Shown here in pieces: positions 19,066-28,255 of a DNA stretch of 35,454 nt. The position numbers and the translations under genes were made by a program. The notes under the pieces are model-generated. The model had not been told where the DNA came from, ran no database searches, and saw nothing but the letters and a program-made list of their open reading frames with translations. The stretch is from Candidatus Thorarchaeota archaeon AB_25 (GTDB lineage: Archaea; Asgardarchaeota; Thorarchaeia; Thorarchaeales; Thorarchaeaceae): positions 1 to 35,454 of the forward strand of contig MEHG01000010.1 in NCBI GenBank assembly GCA_001940705.1, read 5' to 3'. Every line of letters starts with the position of its first letter. Position 1 is the first letter of the stretch.

Positions 19066-20451
19066 ATGGGCTGGAAAGAGATCCTGCAAGTGATCCTATT
19101 CATCTTAGCATGGATTCCAGTGGGTATTCTAGCTGGAAGTACATTGATTGGAGTAGAGTCAAGCTACGCCTATGACTTCTCCATATACAACGATCAATAT
19201 GATGGTCTCAGCCAGTTCTCGAACAACATTGAAAGTAACGGTCGAGATGTCATGTCGATCCAAGCTAGCATGAGCGTGGCATCGAGATACAACGGGTCTG
19301 CTGTAATTGTTATCATGGGGCCTGTTAGAGACTTTAGTCTGGATGCAGCGCTTGTCATATTTACTCATTTGATGGCAGGTGGTGGTGTACTCATCGCTGA
19401 CGACTTTGGGTCCGCGAACTCATCACTTGCATTACTGAACTTTCTCTTCAACGAGTTCATCGGGTCCAATCAAACAGCAGGTCTCTTATCGTTCTTAGAT
19501 GGAGTTCTTTTCGATTTAGATTCGTATGATTTAGAAAAAGAGCCAAGACTGCCTATCATCAGAGACTTCAGAGTAGGTGGTGATGGTGGGGCACTAACAG
19601 CAGGAGTTAGCGAACTACACCTCAACTGGGCCTCAGCAATCAATCCTTATTGCTTACTTGGTCAATCTGGTATTGCTTGGACAACGCCACGGTCATGGTG
19701 TGAAACAGACATTACGAATGACACTCCAGCGGTGGACCCCTGGGAATTAGCTGGAACCCTTCCTGTTGCTGGCGCAATTGATTTGGGGGCTGGTGGTGGG
19801 AAACTGGTCGCGGTCAGTGATCCCAGTATATTCAATAATGACATGTGGAGTAGGTTCTCTGGGAATCGTCGGTTTGGCGACAACATAATTGACTGGCTCA
19901 CAGATGGTAATACGTCCCAACCCGTTCTATTCTGCGAACAGCTTCTTGAGATTCCATGGTGGGAGAGTGAATTCTTCTTCGGACTATACTTAGGCAGGGT
20001 CCTATGGCTCTCATCATTGCCTATTTTGTCAGCAGCCTATCCCCTCATCACTACTCTGGGAATCAAAAAATACCTCCCTGACATAAAGAAACCCGATGTC
20101 AAGAGTGTTTCAGATGTATTTTTGAGACGGGGCCAGACGTATTTCAGCGAACGGATGACTTACTACCGGTCAGAGGGGAACTATACAAGAGTAGTAAAAA
20201 TGTTGTACCGCCGTTTGAGACGGGGATTACGAAAAACACAGCAATGGACTGAATATGATTCCAAGAAAGTGTGGGAAACAATGCATTACAAAGATCCGAA
20301 ACTAAAGGAGAATGAGTTCTTCAGAATTATTGCTCGTATTGAGGAGATCTCTGCAAATCCAAATATCAAGATTAAGGAGAATGAGATGATGGAGCTCTTC
20401 TTCTTCATGCGTAACATCCAATCACATATGATAGACACAAGAAAGAGGTAG
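19066..20451 (+). CDS. DUF4350-like membrane protein of a MoxR/DUF58 locus
   Basis: N-terminal TM, VIVIMGPVRDFSLDAALVIFTHLMAGGGVLIADDFGSAN (DUF4350-like), VAVSDPSIFNNDMW, second TM, cytoplasmic basic tail. Confidence 0.75.
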   Translation: MGWKEILQVILFILAWIPVGILAGSTLIGVESSYAYDFSIYNDQYDGLSQFSNNIESNGRDVMSIQASMSVASRYNGSAVIVIMGPVRDFSLDAALVIFTHLMAGGGVLIADDFGSANSSLALLNFLFNEFIGSNQTAGLLSFLDGVLFDLDSYDLEKEPRLPIIRDFRVGGDGGALTAGVSELHLNWASAINPYCLLGQSGIAWTTPRSWCETDITNDTPAVDPWELAGTLPVAGAIDLGAGGGKLVAVSDPSIFNNDMWSRFSGNRRFGDNIIDWLTDGNTSQPVLFCEQLLEIPWWESEFFFGLYLGRVLWLSSLPILSAAYPLITTLGIKKYLPDIKKPDVKSVSDVFLRRGQTYFSERMTYYRSEGNYTRVVKMLYRRLRRGLRKTQQWTEYDSKKVWETMHYKDPKLKENEFFRIIARIEEISANPNIKIKENEMMELFFFMRNIQSHMIDTRKR

Positions 20452-20458
20452 AACAAAA

Positions 20459-21448
20459 TTGACAACAGAAGAAACGAACGACACTGTGGCTATAGACACC
20501 TCGGCGACTATGTCAATAGACGAGGTTCATAGTAACGCGAGTGATATCATTCGAGAATGCAGCCGCATTATCGTTGGGAAAGAGGACATCCTACGTGATG
20601 TCCTAATCGCTTTCCTCTCTAACGGTCATGTTGTACTTGAAGGAGTACCTGGCATCGCGAAAACCTACATGGCTCGAACATTCGCTTCTATTTTGGGCTG
20701 TGCATTCAAAAGAATACAGCTCACTGTGGACACACTTCCAGCTGACTTGTTGGGAAGTAATGTGTTCAATCAGCGAACAGGCGAGTTCTGGTTCCGTAAA
20801 GGTCCAGTTTTTTCAAACCTTGTACTGGCTGACGAGATTAACAGATGTCCTCCCAAGTCACAGAGCGCATTACTCGAGGTAATGGAAGAACGACAGGTAT
20901 CAATTGAGGGTGTAACCCGTAAGCTCCCGAAACCGTTTCTGATTATCGCTACTCAGAACCCGGTAGAACAGGAGGGTACGTACCCCCTACCAGAAGCACA
21001 ACTTGACAGATTCATGTTCCGTCTGATACTGGGCTATCCTACTGATGAAGATGAAGCTGAAATTGTCAGGAGGAAACATCTTGGTGAAGCAACTGACCTG
21101 AATGTTCTAGCAGATCCTGCCGCGATGGTAAGGATGCAGAACACATGCAGAACCGTGTTCATCGAAGAAGATGTCATCAACTACATACGTGACATCGTTG
21201 TTCGCACACGAAATGACCCACAAATCCTGCTTGGAGGTTCCCCACGAGCATCACTAGTGCTCATGAACTCATCAAAAGCCCGTGCTGCAATGCTTGGTAG
21301 AGACTACGTCATCCCTGAGGATGTTCGCCGGCTCACAGTGCAAGCTCTGAATCACAGACTCATCCTAAAACCTGAGGCTGAGCTTGAAGGATTGACGGTG
21401 GAACGTGTCGTAACCAAGATACTTGGGGAAACTGATTGTCCGAAATGA
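20459..21448 (+). CDS. MoxR-family AAA+ ATPase
   Basis: Walker A GVPGIAKT, Walker B LADEINRCPPKSQSALLEVMEE, ATQNPVEQEGTYPLPEAQLDRF; TTG start preceded by GAGGT. Confidence 0.95.
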   Translation: MTTEETNDTVAIDTSATMSIDEVHSNASDIIRECSRIIVGKEDILRDVLIAFLSNGHVVLEGVPGIAKTYMARTFASILGCAFKRIQLTVDTLPADLLGSNVFNQRTGEFWFRKGPVFSNLVLADEINRCPPKSQSALLEVMEERQVSIEGVTRKLPKPFLIIATQNPVEQEGTYPLPEAQLDRFMFRLILGYPTDEDEAEIVRRKHLGEATDLNVLADPAAMVRMQNTCRTVFIEEDVINYIRDIVVRTRNDPQILLGGSPRASLVLMNSSKARAAMLGRDYVIPEDVRRLTVQALNHRLILKPEAELEGLTVERVVTKILGETDCPK

Positions 21449-21487
21449 AAATTGTCTATGCCATAAGCTAGATGGGGAAGATACGAA

Positions 21488-22810
21488 TTGATAACGCAGA
21501 GAGGCTTCGTGGTAGTGTTCGCAGGAGTCTTACTACTAACTAGTGGGTTCTCCTTCATTAACTTCTACCTCGTCCTCCTAGGTGTCTATTGTGTGATTGG
21601 TCTAGTAGTCACGTTGCCTCTCTTTGCGTTGACCGCCAATCTAGCTGGTATTGAAGTTGATCGTCAGATCGACAAAGTGAAAGTGTTCTCGGGAGATTTT
21701 CTACGGGTACGCGTTACAATCCGGAATACGTCTAGACGTCATTTTGACTTTATAGAGGTCCATGACCAATATCCAGAAACCTGGATATTGGCAATTGGTG
21801 AGAACTTCATCGCATCCAGGATTGAGCCTGGGAGCAGTATGACCTTCTCGTACATTCTACAAGCACGAATGCGTGGTCGTTACTATCTTGGACCAACCGA
21901 GGTTATCATGCGGGATAGACTTGGTCTGCACTACTACAAGAGAACCCTGAAGGAACACACCGAGGTACTCGTCTATCCGACATGGAAAGACGTTCGTCGT
22001 ATGGAGTCCTTCGCAAAGCAACGACAGCTTGGTCTCATGTTTGGTGCCCACCGTACCAAGACAGTGGGAATGGGTACTGATTTCGCAGGTTTCAGAGAAT
22101 ATGTTCCCGGTGATGAGTTCCGGTCCATTGATTGGAAATCGAGCGCAAAACGAGGTGACATGGTAGTCAAGCAGTGGGAACAAGAGAAGAATGTGCAGAT
22201 TGTTTGCATGGTGGATACTAGTGGAAGTATGGGGAACGGCTATCCTGAAAACACGAAACTCGAGTACGCAATTCGAGCAGCAGTCCTCCTCACTCACATG
22301 GGCCTTGAGAGGAAAGACTTGGTTGGTACCTGCGTCTTTAGTGACATTGTACATGGATATGTTCCTCCTGGAACCCGACCCAACCATATGTATGACGTTC
22401 TTGAAGTCCTAGCAATGGCTGAACCTAAAGGATGGAGTGACTACGAAACTGCTATTGCACATGTAGTAACACAGAGTAAGAAACGCTCGCTTGTCATCTG
22501 GATGACCGATCTTGAAGAGAGTCCTGCACCACTTCTCAATGCCATGAAGACCTTGGTGGCAAACGGTCACAAAGCTCTTATAATCAGTCCATTCGGTCCA
22601 TGGTTTGAAGCACCAGTTGGTCAATTTGGACCAGTTGAGAAGGTACTATCAGAAGCTGTATCTGAAGAGCTCTGGGAACGTAGAAACAAGATAGCCAGAG
22701 CACTATCCCGATTTGGAATTGATGTGATCAATGTTGGTCCAGAGGATTTCCTGGCCGTTATCATGAAGACTTACGAACAAGCAAAGCAACGGGGGGTGGC
22801 TACGTTTTGA
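21488..22810 (+). CDS. DUF58 / vWA domain protein
   Basis: GTDFAGFREYVPGDEFRSIDWKSSAKRGDMVVKQWEQEKN (DUF58 signature), MIDAS DTSGSMG, two N-terminal TMs; TTG start. Confidence 0.94.
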   Translation: MITQRGFVVVFAGVLLLTSGFSFINFYLVLLGVYCVIGLVVTLPLFALTANLAGIEVDRQIDKVKVFSGDFLRVRVTIRNTSRRHFDFIEVHDQYPETWILAIGENFIASRIEPGSSMTFSYILQARMRGRYYLGPTEVIMRDRLGLHYYKRTLKEHTEVLVYPTWKDVRRMESFAKQRQLGLMFGAHRTKTVGMGTDFAGFREYVPGDEFRSIDWKSSAKRGDMVVKQWEQEKNVQIVCMVDTSGSMGNGYPENTKLEYAIRAAVLLTHMGLERKDLVGTCVFSDIVHGYVPPGTRPNHMYDVLEVLAMAEPKGWSDYETAIAHVVTQSKKRSLVIWMTDLEESPAPLLNAMKTLVANGHKALIISPFGPWFEAPVGQFGPVEKVLSEAVSEELWERRNKIARALSRFGIDVINVGPEDFLAVIMKTYEQAKQRGVATF

Positions 22811-24195
22811 AAGTTGTCACATGGATTCTTCGGATTGCATCCGTCGCAACTTTCGCGGCCATGGCTTTCCTAGTCTATACCATTCTTGATCCAAATGACT
22901 TCTGGCATTGGGATGCTCCATACACTTTCGTAGTGACTGTATTCCGTTTGCTCTCTTTGATTGTCTTCTTCCTTGCATCAACAATGGCGAGTGGTCTTGC
23001 CAGCGCATTTGCAGGTGGAGTTTTGCCTGACAATCTGGTTGTGGGTCTCTACAACACACTTGTCCTCAAGACTTGGTATATGCAACCCTATGGATTATCA
23101 GATCCCTTAGCAAACGTACAACAAGTCTGGGCATCTTTTCAGTCCAATTTAATTAACGTACTTTTTGATCTCTGGGACAATACATTTCTATTTCTCTACT
23201 TCCTATGTGCTGGAATCGGTATAGCCCTATTTCTCCAATCACTTGTGAGGATGGATCACAAGTTTGTTGGCGGTGCCTTCCTCGCAATCCAAGCAATAGT
23301 CATTCTCGCTGCTTACAGAGCCCTTATTGTTCCAGACATTAGTCCTTTCCCTGTCGAGTTTGTTGATTTTCTTTTGGCAAGAGCGCAAATCCTTGCTCTC
23401 GCTTCCTTTGCGTATCTCGAAGTAAGCTATCAGATGATCTACAGTTATTCGGTTGGGAAACCGGTCGAAGATAGAGAAGAGACCCTCAAGAAACAGCTGT
23501 TGGCACTACGTCAAGCGACAAGGAAACAAGATGCAATTGAACGTGGTGAGAAGGTAAGCACAACTGGCATGAGTCGCTCAACAGGTGCAACTGCATTTTC
23601 ATTCCTCAGAGAGGCAATGGAACGAAAAGTAATGGGAAGTCAATCGGCGCTTGAGAGTTTGGATGCTGTATCAGATGTCCGTAGACTACAGATATACGTT
23701 GATGAATTACTTCAGAGTGACTCAAGAGCAAGAGATGAACTGACAGCAAAAGCCGCTGCTCCTTCATCCTCCTATGTTATTGGTTCCACAATTACTGGTT
23801 CAGCAATACGGTTCCTCACTGTTGTGGCGGTGTCATTCCTCCTGATGAGTCCCAATGTGGTTAGGATGATCCTCAATCTACCAATCGGTATAGAAAATAG
23901 CGTTGAGATGATTCAGCCTGAGATTGTCATCTTGTTTCTTGTACCAGTAGTTGGACTCTTCCCTTTTGCTGCTGCAGTCATCAGTTGGATTGGGAGACGA
24001 GAGGTTGTTGAGAAAGAGAAGCTCACAAAGGAAGAGAAGGAAGCTCAAAAGCAGAGGAAGAAGGAACTGGCCAGAAAACGGAAGGAAGCTGAAGAAGCCC
24101 GCAAAGCTCGTGCGAAAGCTAGGAAGAAGCGAAAGGATGATGAGGTAGAAGTGGACGAATGGGACAAGGCTCTTGAAGACTCCTTCAAACGATAG
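22807..24195 (+). CDS. Multi-pass membrane protein with Lys/Glu/Arg-rich coiled C-terminal tail
   Basis: Multiple hydrophobic segments; overlaps the DUF58 stop (TTTGA, TTG start); tail EKEKLTKEEKEAQKQRKKELARKRKEAEEARKARAKARKKRKDDE. Confidence 0.75.
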   Translation: MKVVTWILRIASVATFAAMAFLVYTILDPNDFWHWDAPYTFVVTVFRLLSLIVFFLASTMASGLASAFAGGVLPDNLVVGLYNTLVLKTWYMQPYGLSDPLANVQQVWASFQSNLINVLFDLWDNTFLFLYFLCAGIGIALFLQSLVRMDHKFVGGAFLAIQAIVILAAYRALIVPDISPFPVEFVDFLLARAQILALASFAYLEVSYQMIYSYSVGKPVEDREETLKKQLLALRQATRKQDAIERGEKVSTTGMSRSTGATAFSFLREAMERKVMGSQSALESLDAVSDVRRLQIYVDELLQSDSRARDELTAKAAAPSSSYVIGSTITGSAIRFLTVVAVSFLLMSPNVVRMILNLPIGIENSVEMIQPEIVILFLVPVVGLFPFAAAVISWIGRREVVEKEKLTKEEKEAQKQRKKELARKRKEAEEARKARAKARKKRKDDEVEVDEWDKALEDSFKR

Positions 24196-24316
24196 AGCCC
24201 TTGGTAGAAATTACCAATGTCAAGGAGTGTCGTTCTGACCCATGGTGACCTTGATGGAATAACTTCTGGAATCCAAGATTTCTCCAACTGCTCGCAGACA
24301 ATGTTGACAAACATAG

Positions 24317-26866
24317 CTAGATGAAGATGAATGCACTCAATATGACAAATATTACTGTCACAACAGCTTCTCCAGCCACAACACCGCTTAGGATTCTGCT
24401 TGTTTTACTATAGCCTGCATCATAGACTTCAACCTGTTGCGGTAGATGATCTATGAGGGGTGCTGGTTTTTGGATTTGCTTGGTTCTGTAGCTAATGTAT
24501 CCACCAATGAGAATTGTGACTGAAGTAGCAGGTGGAATAAGCACTCCAACGACAAGGCTGATTGGACTCAGACCGCGTTTACTCAGCTCTCGACCAGTTA
24601 GGAATCCACCTGTTCCCCAAGCCAGGAGATATAGAAATGCAAGTGCTGGGTGAATGTTTGTAAACTCACTCAGTCCTGGTAATTTGAAATCGCCTATTCC
24701 TTGAAGACTAAGCACAAGGAACCCAAAGAGCTGCGCTGCTGGACTTGGGAAGTCTACGCCCCCAAAACCATACGTACTGAATATCTGGAAGGTTATGAAG
24801 GAACCAACAGTGGTCCCAAGCATAGTTCCGATAAAGACTGCTTTTAGAATATCTCTTCCACGAACACCGGTCATTCTCCCTAGCTTTAGGTGAATAAGTA
24901 GCGCAATCGCGGCATCTTGGATGGCACCAAGCATTCCCATGAACGTGGTGATGGCAGAAAAGGTCACCCTGAAGAAGAGAATCGCTGGTATAGCAATAAT
25001 GTCTGAGATGTACCCTGCAAGCATTCCTGTTTCACTTACTGCTCTGGCTGTGAAGTACGCCGATACCAATGATAATGGGGTACCAAAGATGATTAGAAGC
25101 CAGTGAATCTCAAGGGGCGAAGTTGAACTCTGCATGAATGGTTTGATGAACCAAAACACAACTAATCCAACTATCATGAAGAGTCCCATCGACACAAATG
25201 CAATCCATACCGGTATTTCTCCCCTCTTAGAACGCATGAATTCTCTAGGATTATCTATGATTTGTCGAACATCTTCTTTGAACGTTTCAATGGAGAATAG
25301 CTCTTCCTTTACTCTCAACATTCTTGATAGTTCATCACTCTTATGTGGAGTTTCTACAACTATCGCACCATCTTCATCTTGGGGTTTTATCTTCTCTTGG
25401 ACTTCCTCTGGAGTTAGATTCCGATCCTCCTTTGTCCCAACTACATCCGCAAGAATCACTGTGACAAAGACACCCAGAGCGAGATACAAGATTTCAGGTC
25501 TCTTGAGATGCGTAGTATAAATGATGGTTCCATCCGCCCCCTCTATAATTATCCAGATCAGAATCGAAATTATACTCCCCAGAACCATAACAAGCGATCG
25601 CTTCCATCCCACAAAGAAACCGATGCCTGCAATCATAGGTGAGTTACTCAAGCCAATCCAATCTGGAATTACAGTCACTGCAGGGATTACTGGTGCCAAA
25701 GCATATGGTACTGTACTTAGAGTTGAACCTCCAACACTCTCTGCGACCTTGGTTGCGCCTACCCAAGCACCTGATGCGGCAAGTCCCATACCTACTGCTT
25801 TTCTTGACTCTGGGTCGCTACCAATGGAGTTTATACACTCAGCTTGAGGCTGCACACGAGGCCAGGGCTCATGTTCGAATCTCTTTCTAAATGGAGCGAG
25901 TAGGACAATTCCAAAGACTGCACTGATACCCGTTGTGAACATGATGAAAAAGAGGGTCAATGCAGGGTCATAAGCGACATGACTTGCATTGAAGATTGGA
26001 TTATCTAAATCGAAAATTGCTATTGCTGGATACGTGAGTAGGACACCTATTGCGACTATAGACGATGAGTTCGCAATGGTCACCGCAATGGTATTTTCTT
26101 CTCTAGTATATCTTCCCTTCATGCCAAGAAAGATAGCTCCCAGCATCTCAGCTCCCACTAGGAACACGATGCCAATCTTCAGGGCGAGGTATATTCCCAT
26201 GAATGTCATTACTACGCCAACAATCAGACCCGTTCCCATAGCTCGCTTAGTCAAAGGGAACTTTGGTTCAGCTCGAACAATCCCATAGAGGACACAACTA
26301 GCAAGAGCCCAGATGACAATTTCAGAGAAGAACCCTAGGAAGATGCTTAGAGAGAAACAAGATATAATCAATGCACTGATTGCAGCTAGTTCCGTCTTGT
26401 TGGGCGGACGTTTGCTAAGAGACATGTAGAGCAGCAGGACATGGATGACTAGTCCCATCCAAACATCGGGTTGCAATGCCCTACCCTGAACTATCAGATA
26501 AAGTACAAAGAAAAGACCTGCTGAATATAAGCCGCCAAGCAGTGCCTTTGTTGGATGAAGCTCGACCCTTACAGTCATGGCAACATAAATGGCAATCCCG
26601 CCGACTGCTACCACTACCATATCTGAGAAGATTCCCAACAATATACTGAGTGGGTAATAGCTGACTGCAAGGAGAATCATTATTCCAATTTCTTTTCTAT
26701 TGAGTGGGGCTCTGAACAATGAGATATAGAGTAACGCCAACTCTACAACAAGAGTAATGATGACATCTGAATGTGCATAACGACCTGTGATCATGGCCAA
26801 TGTGACCAGGATTAGACCCACAGTGTACGTGGCTCCAAGAAATGTGGTCCGGTCTATCCTCATCAC
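24317..26866 (-). CDS. OPT (oligopeptide transporter) superfamily permease with N-terminal TM extension
   Basis: 849 aa polytopic; GTGLIVGVVMTFMGIYLALKIGIVFLVGAEMLGAI, GMGLAASGAWVGATKVAESVGG, SETGMLAGYISDIIAIPAILFF typical of OPT-like permeases. Confidence 0.75.
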   Translation of the reverse strand: MMRIDRTTFLGATYTVGLILVTLAMITGRYAHSDVIITLVVELALLYISLFRAPLNRKEIGIMILLAVSYYPLSILLGIFSDMVVVAVGGIAIYVAMTVRVELHPTKALLGGLYSAGLFFVLYLIVQGRALQPDVWMGLVIHVLLLYMSLSKRPPNKTELAAISALIISCFSLSIFLGFFSEIVIWALASCVLYGIVRAEPKFPLTKRAMGTGLIVGVVMTFMGIYLALKIGIVFLVGAEMLGAIFLGMKGRYTREENTIAVTIANSSSIVAIGVLLTYPAIAIFDLDNPIFNASHVAYDPALTLFFIMFTTGISAVFGIVLLAPFRKRFEHEPWPRVQPQAECINSIGSDPESRKAVGMGLAASGAWVGATKVAESVGGSTLSTVPYALAPVIPAVTVIPDWIGLSNSPMIAGIGFFVGWKRSLVMVLGSIISILIWIIIEGADGTIIYTTHLKRPEILYLALGVFVTVILADVVGTKEDRNLTPEEVQEKIKPQDEDGAIVVETPHKSDELSRMLRVKEELFSIETFKEDVRQIIDNPREFMRSKRGEIPVWIAFVSMGLFMIVGLVVFWFIKPFMQSSTSPLEIHWLLIIFGTPLSLVSAYFTARAVSETGMLAGYISDIIAIPAILFFRVTFSAITTFMGMLGAIQDAAIALLIHLKLGRMTGVRGRDILKAVFIGTMLGTTVGSFITFQIFSTYGFGGVDFPSPAAQLFGFLVLSLQGIGDFKLPGLSEFTNIHPALAFLYLLAWGTGGFLTGRELSKRGLSPISLVVGVLIPPATSVTILIGGYISYRTKQIQKPAPLIDHLPQQVEVYDAGYSKTSRILSGVVAGEAVVTVIFVILSAFIFI

Positions 26867-26949
26867 AGGTGTTGTCTCCGAGTAGTTGGTAATCTAAGAT
26901 ATCCATGCTCTCTAGAGAAAGAACCTTTCTAGACCCACTATTTAACTAC

Positions 26950-27273
26950 CTATGTCACATTCATGAGTTTGTTTGTGAGTTCTTCCGCACTCATTCCCAC
27001 AATTAACATGGTCTTCTCTCTAGATTTATGACCTGCAACTAGACTGATTTCAGATGTGGAAATATTCAACAATTTTGAGAGTTTCTTGAGTAACTCTGAA
27101 TTAGCTTTTCCTTCTCTTGCTGGACCTCTTAAGTTGACAAGTATAGCCTCAGGAGTGATATGCGCAAGGAAATTCTTCTCCTTTGAATTTGGGCGCACAA
27201 TGATCCGAAGCAAAGTGCCTCTCGCTGTTTCCCAAATTGCATTGACCATGGGTTCCAAATTGTACGTGTCCAT
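26950..27273 (-). CDS. DUF167 / YggU (UPF0235) family protein
   Basis: RIIVRPNSKEKNF...VNLRGPAREGKANSELLKKLSKLLNISTSEISLVAGHKSREKTMLI. Confidence 0.92.
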   Translation of the reverse strand: MDTYNLEPMVNAIWETARGTLLRIIVRPNSKEKNFLAHITPEAILVNLRGPAREGKANSELLKKLSKLLNISTSEISLVAGHKSREKTMLIVGMSAEELTNKLMNVT

Positions 27274-27376
27274 AAGAGTCTGTTCAAAGTCATGCCATCG
27301 AGGCCATCAAGGATTTGTTTATTTGGAGAGGCGACGCCGAGTTTCATTAGACCGTGATTGTACGGGGTGAATTAAG

Positions 27377-27763
27377 ATGAGCGATCCTGTAATGGATGCA
27401 TATACGCAAGCATACAATAGTTCAGGAAATATGGTCCAAGCCTTTGGTGTGATATCCGAGTCCGGACAAGTCCTTTGGCAGAGCAATAATTGGGACTTGA
27501 CCGCTGATGCATCAACCTTGATGTCTGCAGTAAAGTCTCGTGCAAGTAGCGTTATTCAGAATCAAGTTAAGTATTCAACAATGCGTTCTACTCCAGAGAG
27601 TCTAGTTGCTCGAAATGTCCAAGGGAGCGGAATTCTGATTCTTACCAAGATTGACACAACAAGCGATAGATGGGTAGTAGCGTGGGCTGATGCTCAGGCT
27701 CAGCCAGACGGAGTCTATGTAGATGTAGACCGAGCTGCAAAGACACTCAGAGGTAAGATTTAG
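27377..27763 (+). CDS. Asgard profilin-like protein (copy 1)
   Basis: 128 aa; MVQAFGVISESGQVLWQSNNWDL...VKYSTMR...SGILILTKID...WVVAWADAQ...VDVDRAAKTL; fits the profilin layout; SD GGGGTGA. Confidence 0.65.
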   Translation: MSDPVMDAYTQAYNSSGNMVQAFGVISESGQVLWQSNNWDLTADASTLMSAVKSRASSVIQNQVKYSTMRSTPESLVARNVQGSGILILTKIDTTSDRWVVAWADAQAQPDGVYVDVDRAAKTLRGKI

Positions 27764-27847
27764 TATTTTCTGAATGAAATTGTGCTAGGGGAAAACTTCA
27801 ACACAGTTCTCTCCTCATACATTTCTTTGTAGATATGGTGGTCTATT

Positions 27848-28222
27848 TTGACATTAGTAATCGGACACGAATGGAATCTACTCTTTGCGAACAATCCAAA
27901 GATTCATGCATTCGCAGTTACCAAAGACGGAGCAGTTGTTTGGCAGACCGATAACTGGAATCTAGTTGAAGACATTGATGAGATTCTGAAAGCAGCTGAC
28001 AAAGACCAACCAAAAGTGAATACTGGAGGAGTGACATACAAACGAGTGGCTTCTTCAGATGACTCTTATATTGCAACTGCTGACGATAACAAAGGTCATC
28101 TCATTCTAGTACTAATCGATGAACATAGCTGGGCCATCGCTTTTGCAGCGCCATCATCTGTTCCCGAGCTCACAATAATCGATGTTAGAAGGACAGCTAT
28201 TAAGCTGAGAGAACATGTGTAA
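27848..28222 (+). CDS. Asgard profilin-like protein (copy 2)
   Basis: 124 aa; KIHAFAVTKDGAVVWQTDNWNL...VTYKRVASSDDSYIATADDNKGHLILVLID..SWAIAFA...IIDVRRTAIKL; paralogous to the preceding ORF; TTG start with GGTGG upstream. Confidence 0.62.
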   Translation: MTLVIGHEWNLLFANNPKIHAFAVTKDGAVVWQTDNWNLVEDIDEILKAADKDQPKVNTGGVTYKRVASSDDSYIATADDNKGHLILVLIDEHSWAIAFAAPSSVPELTIIDVRRTAIKLREHV

Positions 28223-28255
28223 AACATCTGCACTCCTTACTTTCTCATTAGGAGT

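Noticed and set aside
21857-22387. 176-aa minus-strand ORF
   Set aside because: Antisense to the DUF58 gene; no recognisable domain
25134-25847. Plus-strand ORFs of 128 and 108 aa
   Set aside because: Antisense to the OPT-type transporter; hydrophobic-gene shadow composition
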